This document shows, in pieces, positions 63,701 through 64,000 of a stretch of DNA of 64,000 nt. The notes under the pieces are model-generated. The model did no database searches and was not told where the DNA came from. It worked only from the letters and a program-made list of their open reading frames with translations. This DNA is from Deltaproteobacteria bacterium. Its GTDB lineage: Bacteria; Myxococcota_A; Polyangia; Haliangiales; Haliangiaceae. The stretch's first letter is position 1. Every line of letters begins with the position of its first letter. The position numbers were made by a program, and so were the translations under genes. Location of the stretch: contig JANXOM010000109.1 in assembly GCA_025353585.1 (NCBI GenBank), forward strand, positions 1-64,000. The letters are read 5' to 3'.

Positions 63701-64000
63701 GGTGGACGCTGCACGTTCCGGACCGCGACGATCCGGACCAGCCGGGCGCGCCCTACGACGCCGAGCACGTCGTGGTCGGCGCGCACGACGCGGCGGGCGA
63801 CCATGTCGAGGCGCGCGGCGGGCGGGCGTTCCTCGTGGTGGACCAGCGCGGCGCGGACGCGAGCGAGCCCTGCGCGCCGTCGATCATCCCGATCGCGGCG
63901 CTGCCGGGCTACATGGCGCGCGCGACGGAGACCGTGATCCGCGTGCGCGTGCCGACGTGCGCGGCGACGCGCGCCGACACGATCGCGATCCCGGCCGGGG
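60703..64000 (+). CDS. pseudocaspase-like/Ser-Thr kinase/nSTAND NTPase fusion (partial, runs off the window)
   Basis: At least 1,099 residues from GTG 60703, open to the right edge. About 1-215: caspase-like region (VALLVAAHGTSAADLHALGR, SGLVEALHRGLGGDALD, TGTVTTRSLGEHL) with no visible catalytic His/Cys pair. About 235-490: kinase with VAVKVL, HADVKPAN (HRD Arg replaced by Ala, Asp present) and VDFG. About 520-880: NTPase with HGRDADTSALVEQVL, Walker A APSGTGKTS (near 540) and Walker B LVLVLDQVE (near 609), as in nSTAND1 proteins. Helix near 932-950, then a region ending PTCAATRADTIAIPAG, the kind that precedes FGE-sulfatase domains. Function inferred: membrane-anchored signalling or defence protein. 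Confidence 0.85.
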   Translation, partial: MADRALEGVALLVAAHGTSAADLHALGRVGEALLASGERWRIRRLAAGAGERYPADRGTLKRHVHELVREPARVAIVVAIGSIAEIGGEPALVTGSNHRAYPDVTTLGLGWLRERLTEARARELVLVLAARPAEAPAARGDADRWLAALAPTADVRLVAIDALALGSRSGLVEALHRGLGGDALDSRTGTVTTRSLGEHLARTQPAATFLGLAPRAPATAASEVRAPGDLTGQVLPGRFRLDARVAGGTFGAVYRARQLAVERDVAVKVLHPGIGAGSADGRLFVSEIQAVGRIDHANVVRIYQADTTRDGRLFYAMELLAGRDLQACVADGPLAPARAVGLVQQLLAGLAAAHAAGLVHADVKPANAIVVPRAGGERLVLVDFGLARLRAGDHPAESAGGTPAYMAPEQLRDGRVDARSDLFSAALVLVTLLTGWRRPDVKTLVPPLADLPLPDARLRAVLARALALDPAERHASAAELAAALADEITAVTAAPPPAPRPFRRFAPYTEADRGKLHGRDADTSALVEQVLYGRAIAYTAPSGTGKTSLLRAGLAPRIEQLGGRVVYLRCRGEGDTDALLALLAADAAAEPAPPTLAAALAATPGGKLVLVLDQVEASLPAAAVARAALTAAAGDADLAVVLGIREDALARVIAAVQDLEPALPILRLPPLPLAGAHTAIVAPLAEARLAIEPALLDALLEDLRAAGAALAPEMGWGAAPAVYPPHLQLAGSVLVDALAPGEVTLTLARYRELGGFDAIVGEHLERVLDVELSGERTAIARDLLVALVTTAHERAMRPEVELVDIVAAKHARGEIAAVLDILRARGLIVRTGTRASEPGFELAHDSLVARVQAWLERKDLARRRAIELVRYHLRRSTPAEPSLLGRRELRELRAHAGAVRELDGEWARRPGEAWTPSRLVTRSSQVLRRRALMLGGGLLVAFAVASGSLYARRAAEAREAAKQRLQLLDLGRVVIQVEGFDWDLTPFPGHAVPVGPRALRWTLHVPDRDDPDQPGAPYDAEHVVVGAHDAAGDHVEARGGRAFLVVDQRGADASEPCAPSIIPIAALPGYMARATETVIRVRVPTCAATRADTIAIPAG

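Overview
The window is very GC-rich and reads like the chromosome of a myxobacterium-type organism, broadly Polyangia/Kofleriaceae or Haliangiales. The signs are eukaryotic-like Ser/Thr kinases, an OmpA protein with thrombospondin type-3 repeats, FHA and VIT/vWA proteins, many lipoproteins with the lipobox close to the start, a MYXO-CTERM-like C-terminal tail and a TIGR02996/LRR-type protein. No tRNA, rRNA, CRISPR array, insertion sequence or prophage was recognised. About 50 genes are supported, most packed with small gaps or ATGA/GTGA overlaps.

Layout. 1-7.9 kb: end of a Gly-rich protein, an ADP-ribosylglycohydrolase, a MarC protein between two related Cys-containing lipoproteins, a YgiQ-type radical SAM protein, a PknB-like kinase and a DUF4241-like protein. 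8-15 kb: FliA/WhiG-type sigma factor, sigma-54 response regulator, CehA/McbA-type PHP hydrolase, SDR oxidoreductase, a polytopic EF-hand membrane protein and a lipoprotein truncated haemoglobin. 15.1-21.4 kb: a cobalamin riboswitch, a BtuB-like TonB receptor, a beta-propeller lipoprotein, a FENAF-type surface lipoprotein, an opposing alpha/beta hydrolase and a second paralogous propeller; together this looks like a vitamin B12 capture locus. 22.1-26.3 kb: an FtsE-FtsX-EnvC-CtpA-like operon in which FtsE has lost its ATPase residues and the EnvC-like LytM domain its zinc-binding histidines. 26.4-36.5 kb: double-FHA protein, TSP3/OmpA protein, two small proteins, an acyl-CoA synthetase, a decayed ABC-2 permease remnant, PsuG-like glycosidase and an M1 peptidase lipoprotein. 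36.7-46.3 kb: LRR protein, secreted protein, ComM with a small partner, a CpxP-like protein with a two-component system whose kinase carries an in-frame triple palindromic repeat, and a papain-like lipoprotein. 46.3-51.4 kb: a long inverted repeat, a CrtC/AttH-FAH fusion, and an ECF sigma/anti-sigma/Spy-like effector operon. 51.4-64 kb: VIT-vWA protein, patatin, M16 peptidase, ABC exporter, alpha/beta hydrolase and, cut by the window edge, a giant protein joining a caspase-like N-terminus without visible catalytic residues, a Ser/Thr kinase, an nSTAND-type NTPase, a membrane span and a C-terminal region resembling those that precede FGE-sulfatase domains.

The strongest candidates for new biology are the pseudocaspase-kinase-STAND protein (60703 to the edge), the pseudo-ATPase FtsEX operon, the B12 locus with duplicated BtuG-like propellers, and the palindromic in-frame insertion in the histidine kinase. 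All functional calls rest on reading motifs by eye; no database search or structure prediction was run.
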